Origin: Nitratidesulfovibrio sp044433065
Lineage (GTDB): Bacteria > Desulfobacterota > Desulfovibrionia > Desulfovibrionales > Desulfovibrionaceae
Length of the DNA: 64,000 bases
NCBI GenBank assembly: GCA_044433065.1
Contig: JAWXUA010000001.1
Coordinates: 10,035-74,034, forward strand
Direction of reading: 5' to 3'
The notes below the pieces were generated by a model. The model did no database searches, was not told where the DNA came from, and saw only the letters and a list, made by a program, of their open reading frames with translations. Below are positions 38,728 through 48,206 of this stretch, piece after piece (positions within the stretch are counted from its first letter, which is position 1; the number at the start of each line of letters is the position of its first letter). A program made the translations under genes and the position numbers.

Positions 38728-41284
38728 CAACAAAGCCCTCAGTACCATACCACTTACCGCGTAAAGTCTCCATTACTCCGAAGCGCTCGAGAACTGAAGT
38801 ACCAAGATTTAAGACCTCTAGAGCTGGTAAAAGTTGTTGCATTCCATAGTTAAAACTCGCCATACCCGTTTCAGAAACATAGATAACATCATTGTTTTTC
38901 AGCACAAAATTGTGCGAACCATCACCTTCTTCAAGCATTTGTTTAAGGTTAACGCGACGAATGCGCCGTGTCCCATTGTCGAAACGAATAACAAATGTTT
39001 GCTCTAAGTCCGCAGACTTGGTTGGGCCACCTGAAAACATAAGTGCGTCAAGATAACTTATTTCTGACTTTAATTGGAGGGCTCCAGGCACCATGACCTC
39101 GCCCATGACATAGACAAGTTCATTATCACTTTCAGGAATAAATATAATATCATTGTTATAGATGCGAGCATTTAATGCCATATTACCGTTTTCTAATAGG
39201 TCGCGCAGATCTATCCAGAGAATTTGATTTTTGCCTCGGATGATGGCGCACTTGGTTAGAAATGACTTTTCGCTTTGAATGGGTAAACCGCCAGCACGTG
39301 ATAAGGCTTCAAGTAAAGTTCCGTGGCCTGAAAATTCGATAAGCCCTGGACTCGTGACACGTCCTAGAACAAAAGCTTTGTTATTCTTGTAATTTAAGAT
39401 ACTTAAGCGCACCTCAGGGTTATGATATAAGTATCGAAGGCGTGTCTCAATTTCAGTCATAACATCGTCAATTGAGCGGCCAGCAACGTTCACAATCCCA
39501 ATTCGCATGACTGTTATTTTTCCGTCCGGTGCCACGACGATGTGCGGATCTGAAAGTTTGGGTCTGTTCCACACTTCAAGGCTTAAGACATCGCCTGCTC
39601 CCAATAAGTAGTCGTTTGGAAGGACTTCAGACATGGCTTGCACTGCATCTTCACTGGAAAAGACTTCATTTTTTCTGGCTTTAGTATGAAATTCAGTGTT
39701 GTTATCACTTTGTTGATAGGAATTAGTACTACTTATTGACTGTTTAACTTCTTTAGAAACTTGGTCTTCATCTATACTTTGTGGTGATATACGAGGTGCA
39801 CATGATGCTATAGTAAGTAAAAGAAAAGCTAGCAGTGTTAACAGACAGTAAGTACTTTTTGTAGATTTAATGGACTTAGGTCTAGTGTTGTGAAGAGGTT
39901 TTCCTAGTATCCAACCTAAAAGAAAACGTAGCAGTCCTGCACTTTGAGGCAAAACTACAAGAGAGCAATACAATGCATACGCTCTTGCTTGTTTATACGT
40001 AATCTTTCGTGATTTCATTATTTTTTTAATACTAAATAGAAAAGGATACAATAAAAGTATCGTACCAAGAGCAGTGCTCAGTATAAATAGTGCTCCGCAT
40101 AAAAATAAAGATGTATATTCCAAAAGATTAGTAGTATATCCACTACTAATGTTTTTTGTAAGAAAAAAATACAAGAATAGCACGAACATGAACAGTGAAA
40201 ACAAAATACATAATGCGGAACCACAGCCGCGTATTGCAATGCGTAAAAGCTCTTTTTTCCAAAAAATGTTACTTTCTTGAGTTTTTTTACGTATGAAATT
40301 GTTTTGTCTTATTTCATGTCCTTCACTTGTGCTATACGTCAAAGTACTATGCGTATTTTTCAAACTATCTTGTATACTATTGGACGTACACTGGCTATTT
40401 TTGCGTATATACTTTAATCCAACAGCAGCGTATCCATATCCAGTACGGTAAGAACGCTTTATTAGTTTAGTTAAAATTGTGGTATATAAAGTATATTTTA
40501 CTAGTAGTGAACGTTTATGATTATTGTTTGCTACAGTGCTCATTTCATTATTGCAGTCTGAAGGCAGAGCATAGCCTAAGTCATGATACGTCATATTTAT
40601 GTGTTCATACCAAATTGCATAACCGTTCAAGCCAAAACGTAAGGCTAGTTCTGGGTCCTCGCCAGCAATCAATGAGGGATCATAGCCACCTGTGATTTCT
40701 AAAGCCGTCCGCCGTACAAGTACATCCCCACCAAAAGACAATGTAAAGCGACTTTGACTTATGCAATCTTGTGTTTTTTTTATTTTTTCATCATGAGTAC
40801 GAGTGCTATACGACTTTGAGTAATGCTGATGGACGATGAAATAGTCTGTTGATTTTTTTTGAAAAGGAGGATTCCATTCTATATTCCCAATAAAATTTAC
40901 AATAGATTTGTCAGGATACAGCTCTTGGCGCTGCCCAAATACTGCGCCAAGATAATTATTATAGTTAGAGTTTAGTATATTGAGCGCATTTTGTATAAAA
41001 TATGGAGATACTATAGTATCACCGTCAATAAAAAAGACATACTCAGATGTACCGTGTCTCCATCCTGCATTCCTTTGTGCACCAGGTGATGGATGTTCAT
41101 CATTAAGCTGTATTATATGAATATTAGTAAATGTTTGTGCAAGTTCAACACTTCTATCTGTTGAGCCTCCATCAACGTAAATAATATTTTGAATGAATTT
41201 TCCTCTACTAAACAAAATGCTCTGCACACATTGAACTAGAGTTGCTTCGCATTGTAATCCAATAATAACGATATCAATTTTCAT
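38717..41284 (-). CDS. Fusion of GT2 glycosyltransferase and Wza-type export protein
   Basis: An 855-residue protein joining two normally separate functions. Residues 1-270 are a GT2 enzyme: IVIIGLQCEATLVQCVQSIL, YVDGGSTDRSVELA, FFIDGDTIVSPYFI (DxD) and GGYDPSLIAGEDPELALRFG. Three membrane segments follow (about 350-460). Then comes a hydrophobic stretch ending in LTIASC, a good internal lipobox near residue 500. The rest is a polysaccharide export domain: NDYLLGAGDVLSLEVWNRP, PDGKITVMRIGIVNVAGRS and SLBB repeats (VFVLGRVTSPGLIEF-like, VMGEVMVPGALQL). The reading frame is continuous and I see no ATG or GTG with a ribosome-binding site at the junction. AAGGA precedes the ATG. Confidence 0.8.
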   Translation of the reverse strand: MKIDIVIIGLQCEATLVQCVQSILFSRGKFIQNIIYVDGGSTDRSVELAQTFTNIHIIQLNDEHPSPGAQRNAGWRHGTSEYVFFIDGDTIVSPYFIQNALNILNSNYNNYLGAVFGQRQELYPDKSIVNFIGNIEWNPPFQKKSTDYFIVHQHYSKSYSTRTHDEKIKKTQDCISQSRFTLSFGGDVLVRRTALEITGGYDPSLIAGEDPELALRFGLNGYAIWYEHINMTYHDLGYALPSDCNNEMSTVANNNHKRSLLVKYTLYTTILTKLIKRSYRTGYGYAAVGLKYIRKNSQCTSNSIQDSLKNTHSTLTYSTSEGHEIRQNNFIRKKTQESNIFWKKELLRIAIRGCGSALCILFSLFMFVLFLYFFLTKNISSGYTTNLLEYTSLFLCGALFILSTALGTILLLYPFLFSIKKIMKSRKITYKQARAYALYCSLVVLPQSAGLLRFLLGWILGKPLHNTRPKSIKSTKSTYCLLTLLAFLLLTIASCAPRISPQSIDEDQVSKEVKQSISSTNSYQQSDNNTEFHTKARKNEVFSSEDAVQAMSEVLPNDYLLGAGDVLSLEVWNRPKLSDPHIVVAPDGKITVMRIGIVNVAGRSIDDVMTEIETRLRYLYHNPEVRLSILNYKNNKAFVLGRVTSPGLIEFSGHGTLLEALSRAGGLPIQSEKSFLTKCAIIRGKNQILWIDLRDLLENGNMALNARIYNNDIIFIPESDNELVYVMGEVMVPGALQLKSEISYLDALMFSGGPTKSADLEQTFVIRFDNGTRRIRRVNLKQMLEEGDGSHNFVLKNNDVIYVSETGMASFNYGMQQLLPALEVLNLGTSVLERFGVMETLRGKWYGTEGFVDGD

Positions 41285-41293
41285 AGTATATCC

Positions 41294-41797
41294 TTACAAA
41301 GTAGTTTTTATTACCTTTGCAGGAACTCCAACTGCAATACAATTACTTGGAAGATTATGCAAAACAACTGCATTAGCTCCTATTTTTACATTATCACCTA
41401 TAGTAATTGCGCCCAGAACTTTAGCTCCACTCCCTATATCAACATTATTCCCAAAATGTGGCGCTATGGGGTCTTCGATATTTTTGAGCCCAACTGTAAC
41501 ACCATTGCGCACCACGCAGTTATCACCAAAGACTGCATAGCCACTAATGATAATACCTCCAAAATGGTCAATCCGAAAATTTTCACCTACTATGGCTTCG
41601 CAAGGGAGTTCTACGCCTGTCACTATCTGTGTGAATTTATAAAGAATTTTATAGAGCAAAGAAAAAAACATGCGTAGTGGACGCCATGAAATACCATAGC
41701 GCCATCGTCCAAAACGATACGTAACCATAACCCAAAAACCTTGTGATCCTATATCCTTATTATGAGTTGTAAAATCTTTACGTATATTTTTAAACAT
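41294..41797 (-). CDS. Serine O-acetyltransferase-like sugar acetyltransferase
   Basis: A 167-residue left-handed beta-helix acyltransferase close to the CysE C-terminal half: IDHFGGIIISGYAVFGDNCVVRNGVTVG, then IGSGAKVLGAITIGDNVKIGANAVVLHNLP and AVGVPAKVI. The CysE N-terminal helical domain is absent. Such short forms in polysaccharide loci usually acetylate a sugar rather than serine. GAGG lies five bases before the ATG. It sits between glycosyltransferase genes in the reverse operon. Confidence 0.82.
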   Translation of the reverse strand: MFKNIRKDFTTHNKDIGSQGFWVMVTYRFGRWRYGISWRPLRMFFSLLYKILYKFTQIVTGVELPCEAIVGENFRIDHFGGIIISGYAVFGDNCVVRNGVTVGLKNIEDPIAPHFGNNVDIGSGAKVLGAITIGDNVKIGANAVVLHNLPSNCIAVGVPAKVIKTTL

Positions 41798-41845
41798 TTT
41801 TACCTCATAAACGTTTTATGATTTAAAATATCACGCAACTAAGCT

Positions 41846-43054
41846 TTATTTCCACGGTATTGCAGGTGAAACGCGTCCACAATTTGTATTTCGTAGTGCT
41901 TGAAAAAGAAAAAGTATTTTTTGTTGTGAATCATATTGCTTACTTTGCGATAAATATACTCTATTTTGTATGCTTGCTGCATCAACATAACGGCTATTTA
42001 TTAGTAAAGAATATATCTTTGACTTACTATAGTGATACAAAATACGTGATGCATGTCGTGAACTTTCAATAAAAACATTTATAAGTACTCCAACAAATCC
42101 AGAGTATTTGTAAATATAAAGATTTTCACTCTGCATACGCCATAAAGTAAGCTGTACTCCTGAAGTATCAATATAATGTGAGTCTTTGTTGTTTCTAGAT
42201 GTACTATCACTATGAAATTTTCTTTCTTTACTATTGCCACTATTATGTTTTATTATGTCTTTTTTTAACTCTTGTGTATGGGCTACTGCACTGGCACCAC
42301 CTATATGTGTCACTTTTATACTTGGGACGAACCATACTTGCCATCCGCGTTGTTGTAGTTTTCTACACATATCTGTTTCCTCATAATACATGAAAAATCT
42401 TTCATCAAAGATTTCATTCTGTCTAAAAGCCACACGCCGAACGAGGGTAAATGTTCCTGGTATCCAGTCTACTACCCGAGCCACAGATAGCTTTGCAGAT
42501 AAGCTCAATGGTGATACATCTCGTTCTTTAATGACTTCTAGCTTGTGTTTGTCTTTTTTTCCTATTATTTTAATAAGATAATCATATAGTGAAAGAACTC
42601 TGTTAAGCCCCCACATATCGTAAAACTTTCGCCATAATGTAGGAAATTTTCTAGCTGATGGTGCTACACTACCGTCTTCATTGAGTAACAGAGCTCCGGT
42701 GGCAGCAGCGCTTGGTGTTTTTATCATGAACTGAATGGTATTATATAAACTATCTCTATGTATAAAAGCATCTGGATTGAGTAAAATATAAAAATCACCT
42801 TGACATTGAGAATAAATAATATTGTGAGCTCGAGCAAATCCATGGTTAAATTCAAGACTGTAGCATTGTATATGTGGAAATTTTTCACGAACCATGTCAA
42901 TCGAGTTATCACTCGATGCATTATCTATAATATGAATTGTAAATGTAGCAGGAATTTTTATCTTAGCTTCAGTGATAGATAATTCTACAGCTATGAGACA
43001 TTGCTCTAGAATATCACATGTATTATAGCTTACAATACCAATATCAACTTGCAT
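41846..43054 (-). CDS. Glycosyltransferase, family 2 (rhamnosyltransferase-like)
   Basis: A 402-residue GT-A inverting glycosyltransferase. The ATG at 43054 is preferred because GGAG lies six bases upstream. Motifs: IGIVSYNTCDILEQCL at the start, IIDNASSDNSIDMV, FNHGFARAHN, FYILLNPDAFI (DxD position), and FDERFFMYYEETDMCRKLQQRGW with the acidic ED. A C-terminal Lys/Ser-rich stretch and a final 100 residues extend beyond the usual core. Sugar unknown; rhamnose is suggested only by family resemblance. Confidence 0.87.
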   Translation of the reverse strand: MQVDIGIVSYNTCDILEQCLIAVELSITEAKIKIPATFTIHIIDNASSDNSIDMVREKFPHIQCYSLEFNHGFARAHNIIYSQCQGDFYILLNPDAFIHRDSLYNTIQFMIKTPSAAATGALLLNEDGSVAPSARKFPTLWRKFYDMWGLNRVLSLYDYLIKIIGKKDKHKLEVIKERDVSPLSLSAKLSVARVVDWIPGTFTLVRRVAFRQNEIFDERFFMYYEETDMCRKLQQRGWQVWFVPSIKVTHIGGASAVAHTQELKKDIIKHNSGNSKERKFHSDSTSRNNKDSHYIDTSGVQLTLWRMQSENLYIYKYSGFVGVLINVFIESSRHASRILYHYSKSKIYSLLINSRYVDAASIQNRVYLSQSKQYDSQQKILFLFQALRNTNCGRVSPAIPWK

Positions 43055-43089
43055 ATGCATCTCCAATTAACGTCTGTATATTTGTTGAA

Positions 43090-44514
43090 TTATTTTTCAA
43101 TTGCATCATGCAAGCTTGCGTAAGCACCTGTACACCACAATAAAAAAACCATAGAACGTCTAAGATGAATGAGCTTAAACGTTTTTTTACATGTTGTACT
43201 ATGTGTATCCAACTTTTTATCCCTTTCTTGGTCCTTTTTTATTGAGAAAAACAGACGAATAAAAATAGCTAAAGTAGATAGTTCAATATACACTGATTTT
43301 TGCATATCAAAAATAATGTATAGTGAGTCTTTCTCGTTCAAAATTTTTTTTAAATAATATTCTACTTTATCTTCTATGTAATGAATAGAATTTTCTGAAA
43401 CTATTGTAGGCATTGTAAAAGTAATTTTTATACATCTATCATTATTGATATTTTCAATGATAGATGTAATATTATCATTAGTTTCAGATAATTTTATGTT
43501 TTTATTATTTTTAGTACAGTTACTATTCATTCTTTTTAAAACTATGATGCGATGGTGTAGAGTATAGGCAAATAAAAAAGATAATGCATGTCCCAATATT
43601 AGAGGAAATCCTAAACTCACAAGCTTAACAAAGTTACTACTGTATCGTTTTAACAAACGCTTTGGATCATGTGCCATGCGCCACATCCATTCAAAGCCTA
43701 TATTTTGCATCCATTTCGGTGCTCTAGGTGTTTTGTTCGCTAAAAAATCTAGTGCTCCACCAACACCGATTGTGACCGGCACTTTTATTTCATTTCGATG
43801 TTGCGCGAACCAAAATTCTTGTTTTGGGTTGCCTAAAGCTAAAAAAAGTATATCTGCATTTGAAGTATTAATTCTCTGTATAATTTGAGCATTGTCATCA
43901 TACGTATTATGAGTCATATCATCTTTTTTATCAAATTTTATTTCTTTTATAGCAGGTGAATGTATTCCAACAACATCTATATTTGAATATTTTTTTCGTA
44001 AATTTACAACAGCTTCTTGTGCAACATACTTTTCTCCACCTAAAAAATAAAGTTTAAGACTCTTTTTATTTAATAAAGTTACATGCGAAAGAGTCTTTTT
44101 TTCATATATATTATTTGTTTGTTGCCGTAGATATGCCGAAAGTCTTGCTAGTGCAGGCACCAAATCTGCCCCTGTAACACGCTGTGGAAGCGGTGTGCCT
44201 AAAAAAGTAGACATAAGGACCAGCGGCATACCGTCAGCAACTACAATATCAGCGCTACACAAAATATCTAAAAGATGTTTTTGTTCTTCACTCTCTTGTT
44301 TACTTGGAAAGAAACTAAAGCACTTACTAATGAAGTCCATATTTACTGTAACAATGTGTCGTGCAACGTTATCTTTTTTATATTCGTTGCATATATCAAT
44401 AATTTTATTACAAATATTGCTATCATCGGTATAGTTTTGATTTAGTGTTGTATAGTCAAATGGTATTCCAAAAAGACATGTATAGGGAAAATCTTTCTTG
44501 AGTTCGTTTTTCAT
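43090..44514 (-). CDS. WecG/TagA/CpsF glycosyltransferase fused to a STAS-like domain
   Basis: A 474-residue protein. Residues 1-280 form a WecG/TagA/CpsF enzyme (GT26): VTVNMDFISKCF, ADIVVADGMPLVL, RVTGADLVPALARL, FLGGEKYVAQEAVVNL, LALGNPKQEFW and GVGGALDFLANKTPRAPKWM. It adds an N-acetyl-mannosaminuronic-type or similar sugar to a lipid-linked intermediate. After a hydrophobic stretch (LVSLGFPLILGHALSFLFAY) come about 150 residues matching a STAS fold: LYIIFDMQKSVYIELSTLAIFIRLF and FKLIHLRRSMVFLLWCTGAYASL. A free STAS protein sits at the other end of the locus. The ATG has AGGTGAG upstream and lies 7 bases after the preceding gene. Confidence 0.8.
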   Translation of the reverse strand: MKNELKKDFPYTCLFGIPFDYTTLNQNYTDDSNICNKIIDICNEYKKDNVARHIVTVNMDFISKCFSFFPSKQESEEQKHLLDILCSADIVVADGMPLVLMSTFLGTPLPQRVTGADLVPALARLSAYLRQQTNNIYEKKTLSHVTLLNKKSLKLYFLGGEKYVAQEAVVNLRKKYSNIDVVGIHSPAIKEIKFDKKDDMTHNTYDDNAQIIQRINTSNADILFLALGNPKQEFWFAQHRNEIKVPVTIGVGGALDFLANKTPRAPKWMQNIGFEWMWRMAHDPKRLLKRYSSNFVKLVSLGFPLILGHALSFLFAYTLHHRIIVLKRMNSNCTKNNKNIKLSETNDNITSIIENINNDRCIKITFTMPTIVSENSIHYIEDKVEYYLKKILNEKDSLYIIFDMQKSVYIELSTLAIFIRLFFSIKKDQERDKKLDTHSTTCKKTFKLIHLRRSMVFLLWCTGAYASLHDAIEK

Positions 44515-44521
44515 TGTAATC

Positions 44522-45760
44522 TCACCTTTTTTCACGTTTTGAAGGTTGCCATACTGTTGTTTTTCTTCCTATTTTAGTAAGATACAACCAAAATTTCCAT
44601 ACTATATAAATAGGTGAACAAAGTAAGCCTAAATATAGACGTAGAGGTGCTTTTGTCTGAACTAGTGAACTAAAAATATATGCTGTTGTAATCAACAAGA
44701 ATGAACATGATGCTATAGTTAGATATGGCGCAAGCAAGTATGTTACAATAATAGTTACACATTGTAACCCTACAAAAATTGATAGTGGTGGAATTATACA
44801 ATTCATTATGCCATCAAAACTAAGCAATGATGGCTTGCGAAAAAACGATATAAAGAACTTTGGTAACCATTTTTTTACCATGAGCCAATGCCCATTCTCC
44901 CATCTAGCACGTTGTTCTGATGCATCCTTATACGTATGTGTCATTGTTCCATAGACGACAGTCTCAGGAACATAGGAAACAACTATATCATCGCACGCCA
45001 GTATTGCAGAAAATTCAGCATCTTCTGCAATACTATGTGCTGGCCAGCCATACGTATCTAGTATGCTAGATCTAAACATCATACCATTTCCTTTTAATCC
45101 AGCAGTTCCACCTAAAAACATGCGTCCAGACGCTCTTGTATGATGCAAGGCACGCAGAGCAACACTTAATAATATTGTTCTCCAATGCTCGATTGGTGGT
45201 AAAACATCATAAAACGACTGCACGACAAGGATATTTTTACACGAAAACATATTGATCATTGTTTCAATAAAGTTTTCAGCAACAATAGTATCTGCATCAA
45301 TAATGGCAATATAGTCACTTGCTATAACCATATCTTTATATGAATGCATAAACCAGTCTAATGTTTTACCTTTACCTTGCAATGCTCCTTGATACGTGCG
45401 TTTAACAACACAAGCACCTTTACTTCTTGCAATGCTAACTGTACCGTCTGTACAATTATCTCCTATTACAACAATATCTGTTGTGTATATCTCCTTATCT
45501 ACTAAACACTTTGAATCTATTACGGATTTAATAGTTTTTTCTATGATTTTTTCTTCATTATGTGCTGGAATAAGTATCATGATATTCTTTTTACTACTAT
45601 AATCATGACTATTATGTTCCATCTTCATATTTGATTTCTTTTTACGTAACTGTTGTATCCACGAAGCGATGACTATAATTAACAAATAGATTGACATAAA
45701 ACATACTACTAAAAACAATATGTATGCTACTAATTTTATTATATACATAGAGTAATTCAT
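44522..45760 (-). CDS. Membrane glycosyltransferase, family 2
   Basis: The first gene of the reverse operon, 412 residues. An N-terminal membrane helix is followed by a GT2 domain: ILIPAHNEEKIIEKTI, VVIGDNCTDGTVSIA, YIAIIDADTIVAENFI (DxD), SIAEDAEFSAIL (ED) and QRARWENGHW, a variant of the QxxRW processive signature. Two or more helices follow. This layout resembles N-acetylglucosaminyltransferases and cellulose-synthase-like enzymes. An alternative ATG at residue 5 (45748) is possible; the ribosome-binding site sits too near the first ATG. Confidence 0.85.
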   Translation of the reverse strand: MNYSMYIIKLVAYILFLVVCFMSIYLLIIVIASWIQQLRKKKSNMKMEHNSHDYSSKKNIMILIPAHNEEKIIEKTIKSVIDSKCLVDKEIYTTDIVVIGDNCTDGTVSIARSKGACVVKRTYQGALQGKGKTLDWFMHSYKDMVIASDYIAIIDADTIVAENFIETMINMFSCKNILVVQSFYDVLPPIEHWRTILLSVALRALHHTRASGRMFLGGTAGLKGNGMMFRSSILDTYGWPAHSIAEDAEFSAILACDDIVVSYVPETVVYGTMTHTYKDASEQRARWENGHWLMVKKWLPKFFISFFRKPSLLSFDGIMNCIIPPLSIFVGLQCVTIIVTYLLAPYLTIASCSFLLITTAYIFSSLVQTKAPLRLYLGLLCSPIYIVWKFWLYLTKIGRKTTVWQPSKREKR

Positions 45761-45872
45761 CCTTTTTTATTTTCTCTATAATGTTGCTATAGAAATCATA
45801 AGTATTTTTTGTACTATTTACGAAAGATATACTGTCTAAACATTTACTTGGTATTTTGCTTGATTTACAGCT

Positions 45873-45919
45873 CATTGCTTTTGTGTTAATTATCTTGCAT
45901 CATTGCTTTTGTGTTAATT
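45873..45919. promoter_or_regulatory. Tandem 19-bp direct repeat in the divergent promoter region
   Basis: CATTGCTTTTGTGTTAATT occurs twice, at 45873-45891 and 45901-45919, a period of 28 bases. It lies between the start of the reverse polysaccharide operon and kdsD, so it could be a regulator-binding pair for either. Confidence 0.5.
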
Positions 45920-45997
45920 TCTTAAAGTACTGCTTGAACTCTTCATATGTACCTTGACTGTATACTGAATAAAACCTTTACTATCAGGCGCTTAAGA

Positions 45998-46981
45998 ATG
46001 ACTTTATCTAAAGAAATAGATTTTGAACGAACACAAGAAATCATTTCCATGGGCAAAGAGGTTCTCCACCTTGAAGCGGACACCATCACCAATCTTGCGG
46101 ATAATCTTAGCCCAGTCTTTGCCCAAAGCGTTGAGCTTTTACTTAGCAATACTGGCCGTGTTGCCATTACCGGCATGGGCAAAAGCGGACACATTGCTCG
46201 CAAAATAGCTGCCACGCTAGCCTCCACGGGAACCCCTGCCTTTTTTATTCATCCTGCTGAAGCAAGCCATGGCGACCTTGGCATGATGACGACTGGAGAC
46301 GTTCTCATCGCCATATCAAATTCTGGTAACACTTTGGAATTATCAGATATTTTACACTTTGCTACGCGGTACGGTATTCGCATCATCGCGATTACTCGTA
46401 GCAAAGAAAGTAAACTCGGTGCGCTTGCGGATCTATGCCTTGAGCTTCCGCATACCCACGAGGCATGTCCTCTTGGCTGTGCCCCCACAAGTAGCACTAC
46501 TGCCACTCTGGCCCTTGGCGACGCCATAGCCATGGCCCTGTTGCGCTTGCGAGGTTTTACTGCCCAAGAGTTCAATATCTATCACCCAGGTGGCGCATTA
46601 GGGAATAAGCTGATGACTGTGGGCGACGTTATGCGTGTGGGCGAAGCTCTGCCTCTCGTTCATGAAAACATGATGATGCACGAAGTTATTTACGTCATGA
46701 CAGGCAAAGGTTTTGGCTGTGCAGGCGTACTCAACGATACAGGGAAACTTATTGGCATCATCACTGATGGCGATTTGCGCAGACATATGAGTACTGAACT
46801 TATGAGTAAAACTGCACACACAGTCATGACGCCACAGCCACTAGTTGTGATGCAAGATTGCCTCACAAGCAAAGCACGGCATATTATGGAACAGAAAAAA
46901 ATAACGTCACTTTTTGTTGTCCGTGATTTTAATGACTTAGAACCTATTGGTGTTGTCACAATCCATACATTACGTGGTTAA
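45998..46981 (+). CDS. kdsD: Arabinose-5-phosphate isomerase, KdsD/KpsF type
   Basis: Interconverts ribulose 5-phosphate and arabinose 5-phosphate, the first step to Kdo for lipopolysaccharide. 327 residues from the ATG at 45998. The SIS domain shows ITGMGKSGHIARKIAATLAST, HPAEASHGDLGM and IAISNSGNTLEL. Two CBS domains follow (VGDVMRVGEALPLVHENM and HTVMTPQPLVVM). Its base composition returns to that of the core genome, so it marks the right border of the A+T-rich locus, although the function is linked to surface glycans. Confidence 0.92.
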   Translation: MTLSKEIDFERTQEIISMGKEVLHLEADTITNLADNLSPVFAQSVELLLSNTGRVAITGMGKSGHIARKIAATLASTGTPAFFIHPAEASHGDLGMMTTGDVLIAISNSGNTLELSDILHFATRYGIRIIAITRSKESKLGALADLCLELPHTHEACPLGCAPTSSTTATLALGDAIAMALLRLRGFTAQEFNIYHPGGALGNKLMTVGDVMRVGEALPLVHENMMMHEVIYVMTGKGFGCAGVLNDTGKLIGIITDGDLRRHMSTELMSKTAHTVMTPQPLVVMQDCLTSKARHIMEQKKITSLFVVRDFNDLEPIGVVTIHTLRG

Positions 46982-46998
46982 GAAGACAATCAAATATA

Positions 46999-47040
46999 CA
47001 ATAAAAAAGACTACCATAAAGAGGTAGTCTTTTTTATTGT
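46999..47040. terminator. Rho-independent terminator
   Basis: Nearly perfect stem AAAAAAGACTACC/GGTAGTCTTTTTT, with ACAAT/ATTGT extending it, directly after kdsD. Confidence 0.9.
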
Positions 47041-47159
47041 ATACTATTTATATCAAATTTTGTATCTCAGAAAGCTTACACCACTATCATAGACATTCTT
47101 TTTCCTTTCTCTTACTTTACATTATCTATAACAATGTAAAGTATAGTAAGGAATAAACA

Positions 47160-48107
47160 ATGCAACATCTCAGTAGCACCCAAAGGCATTATAATTCATC
47201 TGTGGTAAAAGGATATCTTGGAGGATTTTGTGCAGTTCTTTTTTGGAGTCTTAACGTTATCATTTCTCGATATTTAGCAAATGAAGTACCTCCAATCCTC
47301 ATCAATTTAATGCGGTGGGTTATCGCAGGCGTCTTGCTTTTTCCTTTTACTTTTAATGAGATACGGCACAATCTTGCAGCAGTCAGGCAATCATGGCTCT
47401 TAATTCTTGTCCTTGGCTTACTTGGGGTTACTACGTTCAACACCCTTATTTATATGGCTGGAGCAAGCATATCAGCTATTGATATGGCCCTTATACTTAG
47501 TATTGGCCCTGTATTTATAGCCTTATTTTCATGGATTTTTTTGCATAAGCCCATAACTTTGCGCCAAGGAATTGGCCTATGCATTGCACTTGCAGGTGTT
47601 TTTGTTTTACTTTTACGAGGATCCATTGCAAATATAACTGAGTTTACCTTTGCAATTGGTGATATTTATACCATTTGTGCTTCAGCGTCATTTGCTTTGT
47701 ATTCAACTTTGCTGAGTTTTAAACGCAGCACGCTATCAAGTCTAGCTTTTCTTGAGCTAACAATTCTTGCAGGTATTGCATTTATGATTCCTTTCTCTAT
47801 TGAACCGCTACAAAGCTATTCTTTCACAACTCTGCATACATATGGTATAGTATCTATTATATACATGGGTATTTTCCAATCCATATTTGCATTTCTTTGG
47901 TGGACACATACTTTGCAAAGCCTTGGAACCATTCGCGCAGGTATACTCTTTTACACGATGCCTGTTTTTAGTAGTATTGCAGCGTATTTTTTCCTTAATG
48001 AAGTTTTGCAACAGTCGCAATTACTTGGTGGTGCCATGGTGCTTGCAGGTGTTATTTATGCAGCCATTGGAAATCGCGATGATGTAGAGGCAGAACCGCG
48101 TCCATAG
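47160..48107 (+). CDS. EamA/DMT-family transporter
   Basis: A 315-residue inner-membrane transporter with ten hydrophobic helices in two EamA repeats (FCAVLFWSLNVIISRYLA near residue 22; IGDIYTICASASFALYSTLLSF near 166). The C-terminal helix is followed by GNRDDVEAEPRP. Substrate is unknown; relatives export amino acids or other metabolites. AGGA lies seven bases before the ATG. Confidence 0.88.
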   Translation: MQHLSSTQRHYNSSVVKGYLGGFCAVLFWSLNVIISRYLANEVPPILINLMRWVIAGVLLFPFTFNEIRHNLAAVRQSWLLILVLGLLGVTTFNTLIYMAGASISAIDMALILSIGPVFIALFSWIFLHKPITLRQGIGLCIALAGVFVLLLRGSIANITEFTFAIGDIYTICASASFALYSTLLSFKRSTLSSLAFLELTILAGIAFMIPFSIEPLQSYSFTTLHTYGIVSIIYMGIFQSIFAFLWWTHTLQSLGTIRAGILFYTMPVFSSIAAYFFLNEVLQQSQLLGGAMVLAGVIYAAIGNRDDVEAEPRP

Positions 48108-48130
48108 CGCATGGACAATACGTAAAATAG

Positions 48131-48177
48131 CAAACAAAATCCCGTTACTCTCAATGAGAATAACGGGATTTTGTTTG
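48131..48177. terminator. Bidirectional rho-independent terminator
   Basis: Stem AAACAAAATCCCGTTA/TAACGGGATTTTGTTT between two convergent genes, with A and T runs suited to both directions. Confidence 0.92.
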
Positions 48178-48206
48178 TATCTATAGTAAAAGAATAAAAC
48201 GAAATT

